Origin: Turritopsis dohrnii
Taxonomy: Eukaryota; Cnidaria; Hydrozoa; Anthoathecata; Oceaniidae
Direction: 5' to 3'
DNA: 64,000 bases
NCBI GenBank assembly: GCA_027922465.2
Contig: BQMF02000617.1
Span: forward strand, 62,001 to 126,000
Both the position numbers and the translations under genes were made by a program. Shown piece after piece: positions 32,521-44,466 of this stretch. Every line of letters begins with the position of its first letter. Position 1 is the first letter of the stretch. The notes under the pieces were generated by a model, which worked only from the letters and a program-made list of their open reading frames with translations, had not been told where the DNA came from and made no database searches.

Positions 32521-35452
32521 ATGTTTAATATAAGAGGCACTAATATTATTCCTGGCTTCCAAGCAGTTTTTAGGAATGGCCAGTTTGTCCTCCACCCACC
32601 TGATCAGCAGCAGATGCGCTCTGTTATTCAGCGTCGGCATGCCACATGGAGATGTGGCTGAGGCAAGGTGCAAACAGCTTCCGCAAAACATTAATATCCA
32701 GCCACCAGATATTCAGGCAGATAATGAACGTCTTAGAATCAATGGCGCGAAAGACAAGCTCAGCATCATCAAGTAGAAGGTGATGAGCAGAGATTAGCTC
32801 GGTGAAATGCAAATGTTCATTGCATGAGAGCTAAGCGGGTTGTTCAACGAAATGCTGTTCCACCCATGCATCGTGCTGCTCGGCAAGAGGAATTACCTGA
32901 GCTACATTATCTTGGTGCCATGGACAAAATCAGTCAGTTTTGTGGTGCCAAGATGTTTGCTGCGGAAACAAATTTTTAGTGTTGTCACAATGGTAAAGTT
33001 CATTTAGATAACATTTGTTATCCTAATGACCTTCCAGATCTTTGAGTAGGTGATAACAATCAAGCAAAGAACTTTCAAGAAAATATTTGAAAGTTCGACA
33101 GTTCGGTTGCTTTTGCTTCCATGGGTGGGAAATTGGCTGTACCGCCAGGTCGTTGTCCACCAGTTTTTCGCATAAATGGCCAGGTATGTCACCGAACGGG
33201 TAATTTACACCCACCACCAGGTGTTTCTCCATCCTATGGTCAACTTTATATGTATGATGGTATGGATGCATTCAACGAGCGAATGGCAAGACCAGAAAAT
33301 CAAGGTTGCTCACCTGAAGTCATGCAAACTTTGCAAGATATCATTTTAAGGGAGAGTCCATATGCAGCTGCATATAAACACATGGGTGAGGTAGAGGCGG
33401 AGGAATTGAAACTCGCAAATGAACAGAATCGTCACCCATCTGAAGTAAGTGCAAATAGATAGTTATGCTTCAGTGATCTTTTTCAACTGCTTTTGATAAT
33501 TTGCTATTGATTTTCAGGTAAGAATGCACTTGAGAAGTGGGAGTGACCGCCGCTGATATAATCTACCTCATCATGATGAAGTAGCAGCTGTTTTTGTTGG
33601 TGAAGATGGTACAACCACCATTGGCTCGAGACATTGTTGTTTACCCTCGAGATAGACCATTGCAGGATTTGCCTGCGCAATCACCTAATATCGATCCAAT
33701 GGTGTATCCTGTATTTTTTCCAAGAGGAGAGTTGGGTTGGAGTTCCGACATTCCTCATGTAGCAGAATATGCAGTAGGTCAGCAACGTCACACGACCATG
33801 CTGCAATATTACACATTTAGGTTTGCATTTAGAGATGCGTTTAGCCCCATCTTAAAAGGTAAAAGATTACTTCAACAATATGCCGTGGATAGCTATTGTA
33901 AAGTTGAAGCTAATCGTTTGCATTTCATACGGATGAACCAGGCAGCTCTTCGGGTTGAACAATATCAAAGCCTTATTGATCATCTTGCCAATGTTGCGGA
34001 AAATCTTGGCTTTCATGAAAGCAGACCAGTAATTCTACCTTCTTCATTTCAGGGTGGTCTAGGAGTCATGCTACAAAATTATCAAGATGCTATGGCTATG
34101 GTCACTAAATTAGGAAAACCAGATTTGTTTTGCACTTTCACGTGCAATCTCAAATGGCGAAAAATTACTGAAAATTTGGATAATGAGCCTGCACATTATT
34201 GACCTGACTTGGTTGCACGTGTTTTTAATTTGAAATTGAAATCACTCTTAGAGGATATTACTAAAAATGGTGTTTTGGGGAAATTTTTACCTCATGCACA
34301 TATTCTTATCCATTTAGCTCAAGAGGACAAACTACAGAATGCTGATGATATTGAGAGCTTAATTTCTGCTGAAATACCAGATCCTGAACTTGAACCAGAG
34401 CTACATAACATCATCAGATCATGTATGATTCATGGTCCCTGTGGGAATGCAAATCCTAATTCAGTCTGCATGGGAGATGATGGCAACTGTACCAAGAATT
34501 TTCCAAAGCCATTCTGTGATGCAACCCAAATGAGTGCAAATGGGTATCCAATGTATCGCAGACACAATGATGGTCGTACAGTGAGGGTCAAAAACATGGA
34601 CTTGGATAATCAATGGGTTGTACCATGCTGCCCGTGGTTGTGAAAAAAATACAATGCTCTCATAAATTTGGAAGCATGTACCACAATAAAAAGTGTGAAA
34701 TATCTCTTTAAATACGTTTACAAAGGACATGATTGTGCTAATGTTGAGATTAATGAATGTCTGGAGCATGACGAAATTAAAACATTTCTAGATGCTCGAT
34801 ATGTCAGTGGATATATCACATATGTCGATAGCTCGATAGCTCGATATGTCACCGGAAGCATTGTGGAGAATTTTCGAGTTCTCCATGAAAGATAAATCCC
34901 ACACTATCAAACCATCAGCTGTTCATTTACCTAATTGTCATCAGGTTTATTTTAGAGCTGGCGAGGAAGAGGCAGCTGCTGAAGGGGCATTGAAATATAG
35001 TCACCTAACAGCATGGTTTAAGCAGAACAAAGGGTTTTGGGTTATATTGATAATGTCCTCAAACAATTCCTTATGTCCTTAACTCAATTTAATCTTCCAG
35101 AGTTGGTTCAACAGATCCCCAAGGAAGAAGTGGATGTAAATGTTTACATTGAGAGGGCACAACAGGTAAGGCCTCAGCTTAATGAACAGCAGGTAGCTGT
35201 GGCTGATTCAATTTTGTCTGCTGTTTCAAATGTGTGTAATGGTTTAGTACAACTTGAAACATTGTTTTATCTCGATGGACCAGCTGGCACAGGTAAAACT
35301 TTTACATATAACTATGTTATTGCAGCATGTAGAGCCAGAGGTTGGAAAGTTGCAACTGCTGCATATACAGGTATTGCAGGCACCTTACTTTCTGGTGGAT
35401 GTACATTAAATTCATTATTTCGTTTGCCTGTTCCTGTTTTAGAAAACAGCGT
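32521..35452 (+). pseudogene. RepHel gene of Helitron copy 2
   Basis: ATG at 32521 (MFNIRG). Pieces: N-terminal finger region (32521-33444, several frameshifts), 73-nt intron 33445-33517, Rep N-domain (33594-34643, with LPHAHILIHL and a TGA after PAHY at 34201), a stop in CPWL-TGA (34642), then KYLFKYVYKG (34690-34730). A local tandem duplication of a TCGATAGC-type unit is at 34795-34850. The Rep-helicase linker is deleted, joining HLTAWF to the QRVLGYID segment. Walker A GPAGTGKT is at 35281-35304. The helicase is cut at 35452. Confidence 0.9.
33445..33517 (+). other. 73-nt intron, copy 2 counterpart
   Basis: GTAAGTGCAAATAG to TTGATTTTCAG, same position and length as 3082-3154. Its removal joins HPSE to VRMHLRSG. 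Confidence 0.8.
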
Positions 35453-35641
35453 AAACTGCAGCATGTATTTGAAGAGAAAGATCTTGGCATAGTAATACAT
35501 TCAGAGCTCAAGTTTGAAGAGTACATCAACACAAAAATCAAGAAGGCTAACTCTATTTTGGGCTACATACGAAGTTTCTCATTTCTAGAGAAAGCCCTCT
35601 TTAAAAAGCTGTTCACTATGTTCATACGTACGTTCGCCTAA
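35453..35641 (+). pseudogene. LINE reverse transcriptase C-terminal scrap
   Basis: The frame reads EEKDLGIVIHSELKFEEYI, then KIKKANSILGYIRSFSFL and KALFKKLFTMFIR, the region after the RT palm in CR1/RTE-like LINEs (EKDLGV...LKF). It begins exactly where Helitron copy 2 breaks off and is open to a TAA at 35639. It has no RT core. Confidence 0.75.
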
Positions 35642-36395
35642 AAATTACATAAATAAAAACAACAATTATCTACCAGTCTAGTACATACAAGTTCTCTGTC
35701 CTAAAATCTGAGCTATACATTCTTGCCCACATCAGTGGATTTTACTTCCCAGCCATGTTTAAATAATTTTTTTAAAAATTGTCATATGTAGGAAGGCTCA
35801 AAAGGTGAGTACATGAAAACTTGGTTTACTACTTTATCTGCTATAACAACTGTAATTTTTAATGGAGACTTGATTTGAAGAATATCTTGGACCAATCCAT
35901 CTCCATTTCTCGTTAGACGCAACATCTTCCACCAAGCATACAAGCTTCCACAAAACTTTGCACTTTGACACAAGCAAACTCAATTGACATAACACACACT
36001 TCACTAGTGTTAGTGTTGAACTTTTGCATGATTTTTTACATGATGGGGATAAAACTGCTTGGATACTGTTTTGACACTAATTGTTTTTACTGTAGCTGTC
36101 ACTGTTGACAATGCTGACCGGTCATTAACCACAGCCTTTGTTTTGAATGGATGAGTTTCAGTTGTGTTGAGCAATGTGGTTGGTTTCAGCAAATGTAAAA
36201 GCAAATGTACCTTTCTGCTCAATCGGATCCGATCATGCTTTGGAACAAGAGAATCGATCACTCAAAGTTTTGGGAGGTGTTAAAGGTTAGGCTCAAAACC
36301 CAATTGCCTTGTATCGATTTTGTTTGATCGCTCCATCGCTGAATAACATATTTTAGTTATTCATCGCTGAATAACTGTATTTTGCAAAGAATTCC
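35642..36395. other. No recognisable feature
   Basis: Small frames on both strands (35782-35973, 36010-36261 minus) have no domain I recognise and no repeat to its neighbours. Confidence 0.4.
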
Positions 36396-36868
36396 ATCTT
36401 CAGAGTGAAAGTAACGAAGTTCACTACCAACTATCTGAGTCTACAAAAGTACGACTTGCCACCAATGTCAGTAAGCTATTAGAAACGTTCAAAGCATTTG
36501 ATATCAACTTCAGTACCAAGTCTTGTGTCTTCAACATGGTCACAAATGCTGGACCATGGAGTCAAGTTTTTGAGCCTTTGAAGAATGACGTGATTGGTAC
36601 GTACAAGTCCTTCACTGAAGAAAGAATCACCGAAGACCTGTCAATCTGGTCTAAAATGACGAAACGCAACCTAAAGTCATTCCGCAATGAAGCTAAGTCG
36701 ATTAAAACGAAGGTTGGGAATAAAAGAAGAACGAGCTCTTCTTTCCAGATTCCTCATTGTGGCAAGAAAAAGACTCCAGTTGGCGTTGGATGAGTTGGAA
36801 GGTGAGCCGCTTGCATGCAATGACAAGTCGAAAACTCGAGATGCGATCAAGTTACTGACCTAAAAATT
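36396..36868 (+). pseudogene. Unrecognised coding fragment
   Basis: A plus-strand frame from about 36400 to 36793 reads VRLATNVSKLLETFKAFDIN, then FNMVTNAGPWSQVFEPL and NIWSKMT-like residues (LSIWSKMTKRNLKSF), continuing out of frame to 36868. It looks like real coding sequence, charged and globular, but I cannot name it. Possibly part of a transposon gene. Confidence 0.35.
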
Positions 36869-37189
36869 GACCAAGGTCACCATGGCTTCGGCAGCATTGT
36901 GCCTGCCCAGACTGGCGTTTCTTACGGCCTTTCTTTTTTCTTTGGTTTGCCGACATTCACAGCATTTCTGTATTTCTTTGTAGTTTCATTCTTAAGGAAT
37001 TTTTCTGACTTTGATTGTGAAGTAATAAAAACTAAATGAATTTCGAAGAAATCATTGCGCAACAGTTTTCAGTCTTGTCAATAAAAAATATTGCCAGGTG
37101 TGTGTAGGGTCATGTAGTTCAGGCGTGCGACTCTTGTCTTGTCATTATGAAGCGCTCGCTATCACGTTCCTCTTTGTTGTTGCTAGGGA

Positions 37190-38260
37190 GAACGACCACC
37201 GTTGCTCAGGTAATTTTGAAATTTCCTTCGTTAAACCCGTGTAAAAAATTTTTACAGGTTTTAATCGATGTGAGCTGAACAGAGAGAAAGGCATCGTATA
37301 ATGAATTTTAGTATGATAAAGTTCCTCAATTGTTTGGAATGAAGAATGTTTAGAATGTAATATCCCATGTAGAACATTTTTGTTGTTTGCTGTGCATCCA
37401 CTTTTTTTCACTTTTTACATTTTTCACTCTGTTAAATAAATTGAAGATGCAATGCAATGGTTCCCCTTGATTAAAAATATCTAACGTCAATACAGAAAAA
37501 AATACTCTTCACTCTTTTAATTAAAAATCTCTAGGTATTCCGGCTAAAACATATTCAGTTCAACACTGGAGTTATGAACAGAAAAACTTTTTAATCAGAA
37601 GATCTGAAACACATCAAAATATTCATAATAAATCTTTCACGATACGATATATGCAGTAGTAAAAATAAATTGTGCGTACAGACAAACAACAAAAAGATTA
37701 AAATCGCTGTAACTGTTCATGGAATCCACACCCCCAATGTAAATAAAAGCCAAACGCGATAGTCGTAAAAGTGTCGAAATGTGAATTAAAAACAATTGCG
37801 ATTTTCTTTACGAACCCAGACCGTCGTGATTAAAAACCTTGATATTTATTTCTTCAATTACGTGTTATTTGAAAAGTAATGACGCAGAAACCCTATTAAT
37901 ATTATAAGAAAAAAAACAAACAAACAAAAGTTCTAAAGTTTCTTACCCTAAAAACATTAATAAATCTTCACGTAATACTTTCGTTGTTGTCTATTGTTTC
38001 TTGATCTCGCAAATAATCAAAACATTTGAAACGCTTAAATGCAATGCAATGTTTTCCACTATACTAATCATAGAAAAATATTAACCATCGTGGTCTGACA
38101 CTTCATTATGAATAAGTGACCGCAAAAACGACCCGAAGTGAAAGCGTGAAAAAGCGGATGCACAGCGCGTATTAGAATATAGATAAGTGGTACCTTAGGA
38201 CTCGTTTTCGTGTTATTCAACGAAATTAAAAAGCATCTTAGTTTCCAGCTCCCCATAAAA
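37190..38260 (-). mobile_element. Diverged Helitron-like remnant
   Basis: Contains GTGTAAAAAATTTTTACAGG (37232-37251), resembling the 3' hairpins of the other Helitrons, and GATGCAATGCAATGGTTCCC (37446-37465), a 20-base match to the tandem Helitron units at 57470 and 58040. A TGCAATGCAATG plus ACTATACTAATCAT block lies at 38041-38070. Termini could not be set. Confidence 0.4.
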
Positions 38261-38269
38261 TATGATTTT

Positions 38270-39590
38270 TCTTGCCTAACGACCGGTGTCTACTCAATTG
38301 CAGACACAATGTTCCCTAGTGAAAATGTTTCTGATTGGTCAATATTTCTGTACTCGTCAGCGAATTTCGCTGGAGTAGACAAAGTAAAGAAGTGAAAAAA
38401 AGATTTAAAAAAATTTGAGTGCCGCACTTTATGTTAAAATAGAGTAAATTGCACTTGCTAATTGATAAAAAATCTATTGTGCCGACCCAGAGATGCAAGG
38501 AAAACGGCAATGCTGACCCCAACAATGAGTGCATCAAAATACAAGATTTTTCACGCTCATTATGTTTGTATGGTCCTTAACCGGTCACATCTTCCGTATC
38601 AACAAACCCCCCTTCCTTTGAGCTAAGGTCACAGCTCAGGAGATATATCAGTAGTGACACCAGGGTTGCATATAATAAGAAGTGATGGAATTGAAGATTT
38701 TTCGCGAAAAGGAACTCTAGTATTACCCATAGATGAACATTTTGAAATTGTAAAATGTTTCATACCATGTACCGGATTGGATCCAGAAACTGACAGCATT
38801 CCAATATGGTTTCAGAGTTACAGTATACATGAAATTGTACGAAAATTTTAGTACAAAGAAGGTAATTTCTTCCCGTAAAGGTACATTTTCAGTGCTCAAT
38901 GTTAGGAAAGTCTGCAGTTAGCTTTGAATAACAACATCTGTTTAATTTACATTTCTTCTTCAAATTCATTAAATTCTATCGGAGGGGTGACTGGGGTGCA
39001 TTTGACAACTCTTGTTTTTCCGATTGTGCAACTAAATGATGCAATCTTTCTTCATGATGATATCCGTAAAAATAAACTGCTTTACACGCATCAGATGGGT
39101 CACTGTGAAAAATCTTTTTTATCCAGGTTGGTGTCGGTAACTTCACTCGTTTTAATCAATTTGTTAAGATGCTCCCCAGCGTGACAACAAAATGCACCAT
39201 AACAAAAAAGAAATTTGTAAGAAATTTCCTAAAATATCTTTCTGCACGTTCATTGAAAGTAGAAATTCTTTCTTCGTGTATGTTAACTGATCTAATATCA
39301 CTAAAAAATGAATGAATAATTCTCATTAGCACAAGGAAATTTTTTTTTTCTTTTTTTTGTTAAGTTTAATTTTTATGTTTTGTTTTGACCTTAATTTTTT
39401 GTTGGCTTGCTTTTTTGTTGGTTAAAGAACATTGGCAGTTGTCAGCTTTTACGAAAAGGGCAAAAATCCTCAGACTTTTGTAACCAAAAATATTTACTGA
39501 AAAATTCTTAACTTGTTTGTTTTATGGTTTTTAACTTAACTTTGATAATTCTTGAAAAGTTTCTCCCTTATTAAAGCAATACTTTCTTAC
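38270..39590. other. Unrecognised; short possible coding pieces
   Basis: A plus-strand frame at 38664-38851 (SRKGTLVLPIDEHFEIVKCF onward, in part) and another at 38924-39184 look somewhat protein-like but show no domain I know. The rest is A/T-rich non-coding. Confidence 0.3.
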
Positions 39591-42035
39591 CTTGCTAAGT
39601 CAGCAAAGGAATTGTACAACATCATAATTTGCTTCAATTTCAGTGTCGATCCACTATCCCAAGTTTTACCTTGATCTTTGCGTATGAATGTATCTAGAAA
39701 TGCATCAATATTCTCTTCCAGCAGTTTGCAGTCATTGCCAATCATTTTTAAACTCTCGGAGCCATCCTACTGTTTCTTTTTGCTACAACCAACCAAAAAC
39801 ATAACCACAGTAAAAGTTGTTGATTTCCTCAAGTTAATATTACATTATGAAAAGTAGTTGTATAATTTATATTATATGATACGATGCATACAAAATGTTT
39901 AAATTTTTGGAAAGCATTGATTTAAGAAGCTATACATTATTCATACTTACTTTCACAGGCAAGTTAAATGCAGCAAGAAGAAATATGGAAAGTTATGTGC
40001 AAAATATGCGCAAAATATGCGCAAAATAAGTATGAAAAAGGTATATATGCAAAACACGAGAAAAAAACCTGTATTGTGTTAAAATTAAATTGTTCTGTGA
40101 AAGTAAAAGTATTTGGGAAAGACATGCAACATAATTATATTATCTATGTTATATTTGTTTGGTCCAAATTTAAGTCAACATGAAATTTAGATATCACCTT
40201 TTATGATACTATTCCACTTGATATGCCAGGTAGCCACATCCAATTTTGTGTAGGGCTATCGGGATTAAATGTTCCATTTTTTGTTTACTTAGCACATCAA
40301 ATAAAAATTTCCAGATATACCGATGGTTTGCTAGTATCAAATGAAGACCGCAAGGTGGCATTAATTCTGTAATGAGGGCTGGAAAAAGATTTGTTATCAA
40401 AAAAAAAAACAATTCACTATGCAATGTACTTTCGAACCATGAACTTGCTAACTTATGATGATTGGGTGTGTTAATTTCACAATTCCAGAATTTCCATGGT
40501 CTGGACCTTTTTGAATAGAAAATTAAAAGAGAAGATCATTTTTTAGAAGATAGTCAAGTTGTATAAGACTTTGTGAATCAGGGGTGAATTCGCGACAATA
40601 TCTTCTCGCAAAAATAACTGGCTGAGAAAATATCTTCTTGCACTAAAACTTGTTCCCTTAATAATTATTGTATAATACAGTAATAAGAAAGTATGACAAG
40701 TTTATAAGAACATTCCAGTATTACAAAAAAGGGGATTTTATCATTAGGTTTGATTAAATATCACAAAATATCTTCATGCCACATAATACACATAAGTGTA
40801 CATGATACATACCCACTGACCCGCATGACTTTGTTGAAAGTTAGTAAATTTTGACAAATCATTATCAGGATTCTTGCCCAATATATTTATAGCCTCCACT
40901 CCATATCTGTTCATTTCAGACATGACCTTCTTTTTAACTGTTTTTCTTTCCCTACTATTCCATTCCATGCTTTTCATGTCACAATGGTAACAACCGTACA
41001 TTGACATACACGAGCATTGCCCAATGATATCCTTTACGAAGCAAAGGTCAGCAACAAAAAAACAAACTACCTTAAAATGTTCCGGGGTACCATTAATGAC
41101 TAGATCAATACCGTGTTTGACAATATCTAATACTTTAAGGGCAGAAACTTTCGCGGGCAGAAACTTTCGCGTGTAGGAAAAAACGCGAAATTTTTGACAT
41201 TAACTTTCGCGTTTTTGGGTTTTATGAACAAATTTCGCAGAAAAAACTTTCGCGAAAAGCAAAAAAAGCTTTTCAAACAGGGAAAAAACTTTCGCGTATC
41301 GTGTTTAAAGTTATTTTTTTTTCTTTCTTTTTTTACTGTTTACAAAAAGATTTAAACATTTTCTTCCTCTTCCCATTCTGAATCTGAGTCTTCATCGCTT
41401 TCTAAGTCATCTTTTTCATTTCTTTCAGTTGTTGGTGGTTTAAAAACAGTTTTTTTTTTACTTGCAGATGTTTTTCGGTTCAAAAAATGATTTTTTTTAC
41501 CTTGAAAAAACTTTCGCGTTTTTTAAAAAATGTACAAATTTTGTGGAAAAAACTTTCGCGTTTTTGGCCTAAAATATTTAAGATGGCAGAAACTTTCGCG
41601 AAAATGACCAAAAAACGCAAAAAACGCGAAAGTTTCTGCCCTTAAAGTAACTCATTGTAGTGGTTGGCTACATGTTGCTCAAGCATTTCTCTGCTTTCAG
41701 AACCTCTCCATAAAATGGAAATAAACTGTTAATACGGATTATAGCATAATTGCTTCATGATCAATACACTAAAGGATGTTTGTTCAGTTGGCATTCTAGC
41801 GGAAGCTCCAAAATTGTCCCCCAGTGGATCTAAGTAGAATTGTTCGATATGAAGCATCTAATTTTGCATATAATTCAGGGTCTTTAGACTTCAAATATTG
41901 GCAGCACTCCTCCTGTCTTTCTTGAGTGTGGAAATCGAAAAGGTCGAAAAGTTTCTTATTTCCAACAATGAGTTGAAGTGTACCAACACCCATACATTCG
42001 CAAGTACTATCATTTTTCCTCATGGATTTCGTAAA
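39590..42035 (-). pseudogene. Multi-exon transposon-type gene, unidentified
   Basis: Pieces in order on the minus strand: 42023-41796 (CECMGVGTLQLIVGNKKLFD and AKLDASYRTILLRSTGG), 41115-40830 (VKHGIDLVI, FFVADLCFVKDIIG, CSCMSMYGCYHCDM, HAGQW then a GTATGT donor), 40424-40209 (ELMPPCGLHLILANHRYIWK), about 39780-39640 (ESLKMIGNDCKLLEENIDAF). The Cys pairs followed by a PPCGLH block resemble a repeated family of unknown function that I associate with cnidarian genomes. The TTAA MITE 41139-41641 interrupts it. Confidence 0.4.
41139..41641. mobile_element. 503-bp TTAA MITE with ACTTTCGCG arrays
   Basis: Flanked by TTAA (41135-41138, 41642-41645). The ends GGGCAGAAACTTTCGCG and CGCGAAAGTTTCTGCCC are exact 17-bp inverted repeats. 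ACTTTCGCG or its complement recurs about ten times inside, mostly in subterminal zones. TTAA target plus GGG ends fits the Kolobok or piggyBac superfamilies. It has no reading frame. Confidence 0.85.
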
Positions 42036-42213
42036 GACGACCTATATTTAGATTTGAACAGTATTCTCGCAAAGATAGATAGCTTGGTATGCTCACAATA
42101 TCTTTTTGTAATATTGATCTAAGGTTTTTATAACCTCTGTGACAAGTCACATCGTCCCAACAACAATTATAAATTACTAAACACTTTCATTAGAATTCCA
42201 AAACAATGATGCT

Positions 42214-42265
42214 GCTCTTCCATTGAGCTACTCTGGTTAAAGCCAGAGGTAGGTTTCGATCCTAC
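42214..42265 (-). other. tRNA-like sequence with 3' half ahead of 5' half
   Basis: On the minus strand: a T-arm (GTAGG-ATCGAAA-CCTAC, 42265-42249; ATCGAAA is the initiator-tRNA type loop), then CTCTGG-loop-CCAGAG (42248-42231) that would be the two acceptor strands, then TA and a D-arm (GCTC-AATGGAA-GAGC, 42228-42214). Each arm has perfect pairing. The order is that of a circularly permuted tRNA. I cannot find a convincing anticodon arm, so a functional tRNA is unlikely; it may be a tRNA-derived repeat junction. Confidence 0.4.
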
Positions 42266-42428
42266 TACCTGCTCATTGTGGGATGGAATTACATTATGCA
42301 AAATATATACATAAAACATAAAAAAAATAAATTTTAACTCATTATTTCTCTTATTCATCTTTTCTAAATTCATTCATATACTTCAACTTTCTGTTGTCAC
42401 ATAACAGATATGCTATCTTTCAGATCTG

Positions 42429-43045
42429 AAGGGGGCGTCTATTAGAGGGAGGCGTTAATAAGAGGGAGGCGTTTATTGAAAAATTTCAGTGTGATATTCT
42501 TTTCTGAATTTAATATTTTTTTATAATGAGAAAATTACAAATCAACGTCAACAAAATCGTCATCTTCAGCGTCCTCATCAAGAAGATTAAAACAAACATT
42601 GACATCTTCGATATCGGAATTGGTAGTTATCTAGTTAACTTTATCATTTCCTAAATGCTGACACAGTTAACTTCATGAAGGTCACTGTCATTGGAAAGCG
42701 AAAAAGGGAGATCAGGTTAGTAGTTCCCGCAAAATTTGACTGCTACACTTTCAACGGTATTGGACAGGCAGCTAAGCAAGCGAAAGGACAAATTTAAGAC
42801 TCTTGAAGTTCAAGAAAAAAAAAAAATTTATTGCAAATTTCCATACTTTGTATGATGACAAAATATTTGAAAAAACGATATATATGTTATATGTGATATG
42901 TTATTTCTAAATCGTTTGTTTCTTCCTTGTTCCTTGTTCCCTTTCTGCTGAAAATGTAATATTTCTAATAAACGCCCCTTAGAGGGGGGCATCTATTTAG
43001 TATTTTGCTTTTAAAGGAGGGCGTTTATTAGAAGGGGGGGCTTTG
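42429..43045. mobile_element. Degenerate MITE with GCGTTTATTAGAGGG-type repeats
   Basis: The left part carries GGCGTCTATTAGAGGGAGGC and GAGGGAGGCGTTTATTG. The right part carries AATAAACGCCCC and GGAGGGCGTTTATTAGAAGG. These are the same internal motifs as the MITE at 26600-27028, but the CCGTATTTCCTC termini are not clear. The middle has an acidic-codon-like stretch with no frame of note. Confidence 0.45.
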
Positions 43046-43536
43046 CTAGCTGTAACAAAAGATGATGATATGATGGGAGCTTCCTTTGTGTAGCATGTAT
43101 ATAGCAGTTTACTGTTTTCTAATTCCTCAATTTTGCAATGCAGTGAAAGTGAGTTGTTGTTGTAATTTACATTTCTTATAGCCTCGTAACCTGGTGGAGT
43201 CCAAATTTGCCTTTTACCAACTTTTATATGATGTTTCAAATTGATGTCGCTCAAAGAAATAACACCAACCCACTGCGTACCAATACTGGGTTTTGTCAAA
43301 AGGTTACTTTCCTGCTGTCCACCACAGGTTATATCTTTTACTGGGGATGTTGCAAATAGAGACTGAACATCTTTCCTGTACAGTCCAAAAAATTCATTTC
43401 CATTCCAGACTCTTTTCGGATTTATTCCAGTGATGTTAAATACTTTTTTCAGGACAGTCGTCCGATTTTTTGCCATAAACACCTTCCCATGATATATCAC
43501 CTACTTTAATAATTTCCTCTGTCATTTTGACTATCT
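42997..43536 (-). pseudogene. Unrecognised coding exon(s)
   Basis: The ATG at about 43532 opens MTEEIIKVGDISWEGV and runs into a stop in its own frame. A second frame (43500-42997) reads NGNEFFGLYRKDVQSLFATS, QWVGVISLSDINLKHHIKVG and IWTPPGYEAIRNV. It looks like genuine protein with one frameshift near 43480. I do not recognise the family. The 3' part overlaps the degenerate MITE. Confidence 0.35.
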
Positions 43537-43539
43537 ACT

Positions 43540-44460
43540 ATCTACAAATAAATAAACTAAAGGACAATAAACAGCAAGAACAATAACTTAATGCTTTTGT
43601 GCTCTATTATTGCCTGCCTTGCTTCTTCCTCCTCAAAGTTTCATCAGGTATATAAATCAGCCATTTTAAAAAACTGTTTACCTGCTAGCAAGAATAAAGC
43701 AAAACGGTATTTTTCAAGGATCTTTAGAAAAATGAAGGTGTGACAAAAAATAATCAAAAGACGTTAACATGCTCTTCCCACACTTGACAATTTCTGGGTA
43801 AATATATACCAGACACATTAACTCTATGAATGCACAACACCATCCTGATAAAAAATATGCACCTGAAAATATTGTCAAATGCACCCGAAAATATCGTTGA
43901 ACAAAACCTGCTAAAAAAGAAAGAAATATCAAAATTTGAACGTCTCACTTCGTTTCTGATAATCCATATTTGTTTACATTTTATAAAAACCAAAACTGGG
44001 CGCAAAACGCTGTGTATTCAGTATATGCAATTAAATTCAGTATATGCAATGTTCTGAATGTCATGCTGATATTTTGCATAAACAGGCAAATTTATACTTC
44101 CGCCCTGTGGAGGGAAGACATGGGCGGAAAGATTGGCGTGGTTCTTAATTTTGTGCTTTATTACATTTGTTATTATTGTATCACACTGTAATGCACAGTT
44201 CATTTGATAGTGATGTCCAGGGTTCTTGTTTGTTTCTTTAATTTACACTAAGTACAAGGATTCTCTTTGCCAAATACAATGAAGCTTATGTTAACAACCA
44301 TCTTAAAGTGACCATATATCACTTATGACATATGAATCACTTATTACGCTAATAATCGTCATTTAGTGGAAATTTCACTGCGAAAAGGAAGGTTATTCAC
44401 AGGTTTGACTGTATATTAACCATAATATTCCAATTTGTTTATTATGATTTAGGGAATTCA
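43540..44460. other. No recognisable feature
   Basis: A/T-rich sequence with only chance frames on both strands. CAGTATATGCAAT is duplicated at 44020 and 44038. Confidence 0.4.
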
Positions 44461-44466
44461 TCAGAA

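Larger units (their letters stand above)
31493..35452 (+). mobile_element. Helitron copy 2 (Rep/helicase type), 3' end missing
   Basis: The 5' tip is A|TCTTATTATAATAATCCGCG at 31493, identical to copy 1. The leader is 1.03 kb, then RepHel on the plus strand. It matches copy 1 until AAAACAGCGTA at 35452, in the middle of the helicase, then changes abruptly to LINE sequence. No 3' hairpin/CTAG was found for it. It is broken differently from copy 1, so the two died independently. Confidence 0.9.

Noticed and set aside
42214..42265. Functional tRNA gene
   Set aside because: A box and B box are in the wrong order and no anticodon arm could be formed.
43080..43500. Viral capsid or structural protein
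   Set aside because: No motif supports it; left as unrecognised coding sequence.
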